Program-made: the position numbers and the translations under genes
Source of the DNA: Bacteroidales bacterium
GTDB lineage: Bacteria > Bacteroidota > Bacteroidia > Bacteroidales > S143-33
Reading direction: 5' to 3'
Length of the DNA: 7,248 nt
NCBI GenBank assembly: GCA_027083655.1
Contig: JALWNS010000095.1
Span: 1-7,248, forward strand
Notes under the pieces: generated by a model
What the model saw: the letters and a program-made list of their open reading frames with translations, nothing else
Told to the model about the DNA's origin: nothing
Databases searched by the model: none
In this document: piece by piece, positions 7,158 to 7,248 of the stretch
Numbering within the stretch: the first letter of the stretch is position 1
Layout of the letters: each line of letters starts with the position of its first letter

Positions 7158-7184
7158 CAAAATTAAAATTTTTTTAAGTCAAAA
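7158..7184 (-). promoter_or_regulatory. Candidate Bacteroidota promoter for accA-dnaB
   Basis: On the - strand, TAATTTTG (7165-7158) matches the -7 consensus TAnnTTTG perfectly and lies 23 bases before the accA ATG, as in the pdxJ promoter. The nearest -33 candidate, TTTTG (7184-7180), is only 14 bases upstream, shorter than usual, so the -33 assignment is doubtful. AT-richness raises the chance of a false match. Confidence 0.38.
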
Positions 7185-7191
7185 CTAAACC

Positions 7192-7212
7192 TTAAATTTA
7201 TCTTTAAATTTA
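7192..7212. repeat. Two direct copies of TTAAATTTA in the intergenic region
   Basis: TTAAATTTA occurs at 7192-7200 and again at 7204-7212, three bases apart (12-base period). Each copy is nearly self-complementary. They lie between accA and a possible divergent start, where an operator could sit. The sequence is pure A/T, so a chance origin is quite possible. Confidence 0.3.
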
Positions 7213-7239
7213 ATCGGAAAATTATTAAAAATTATAAAA

Positions 7240-7248
7240 ATGAAGAAA
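7240..7248 (+). CDS. Possible start of a divergent gene (first three codons only)
   Basis: ATGAAGAAA (Met-Lys-Lys) at the very end of the window follows an A/T-rich leader like the other starts here, and would be divergent from accA. Met-Lys-Lys is a common start for exported proteins, but three codons cannot establish a gene. TATCTTTA at 7199-7206, one mismatch from the -7 consensus, is a weak promoter candidate 33 bases upstream. The intergenic region (7135-7239) is otherwise very AT-rich and shows no other gene. Confidence 0.25.

Noticed and set aside
1..7248. CRISPR array, transposon, phage, tRNA/rRNA or defence genes
   Set aside because: No spaced repeats, transposase motifs, terminal inverted repeats, tRNA-like cloverleaf or defence domains were seen. 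Nearly all bases are accounted for by housekeeping genes.

Overview
The window is a stretch of ordinary bacterial chromosome, most likely from a member of the Bacteroidota. The evidence is the close Bacteroidota-like character of all the housekeeping proteins (for example PdxJ beginning [19 protein letters not shown], and the RNase [13 protein letters not shown] motif), the general lack of Shine-Dalgarno sequences before AT-rich starts, and two copies of TAATTTTG, a perfect match to the Bacteroidota -7 promoter element TAnnTTTG. I cannot resolve the order or genus from the sequence.

Layout. On the + strand, the left part carries the 3' end of acpP (acyl carrier protein), then fabF (beta-ketoacyl-ACP synthase II), then rnc (ribonuclease III). 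The genes are 6 and 14 bases apart and probably form one transcription unit. The - strand then runs leftward from the right edge: accA (acetyl-CoA carboxylase carboxyltransferase alpha), 10 bases, dnaB (replicative helicase), 31 bases, an unrecognised 507-aa exported beta-barrel-like protein, a strong intrinsic terminator, and finally pdxJ (pyridoxine 5'-phosphate synthase) from its own promoter. rnc and pdxJ are convergent and overlap by 19 bases. At the extreme right, an ATG on the + strand may be the first codons of a divergent gene.

How the genes fit together. Fatty acid synthesis occurs at both ends: accA contributes to making malonyl-CoA, and acpP and fabF carry and elongate the chain. 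rnc sits behind fabF, and accA and dnaB form a tight pair. The outer-membrane-type protein is the only gene without a clear role.

I saw no mobile element, CRISPR array, tRNA, rRNA or defence system, and no obviously new multi-gene system. The most striking unexplained signal is a perfect 14-bp hairpin with a 4-base loop inside the fabF coding sequence (179-210). Next are the uncharacterised barrel protein with a charged tail after its last predicted strand, the acidic/aromatic tail of DnaB, and the terminator-less convergent rnc/pdxJ junction.
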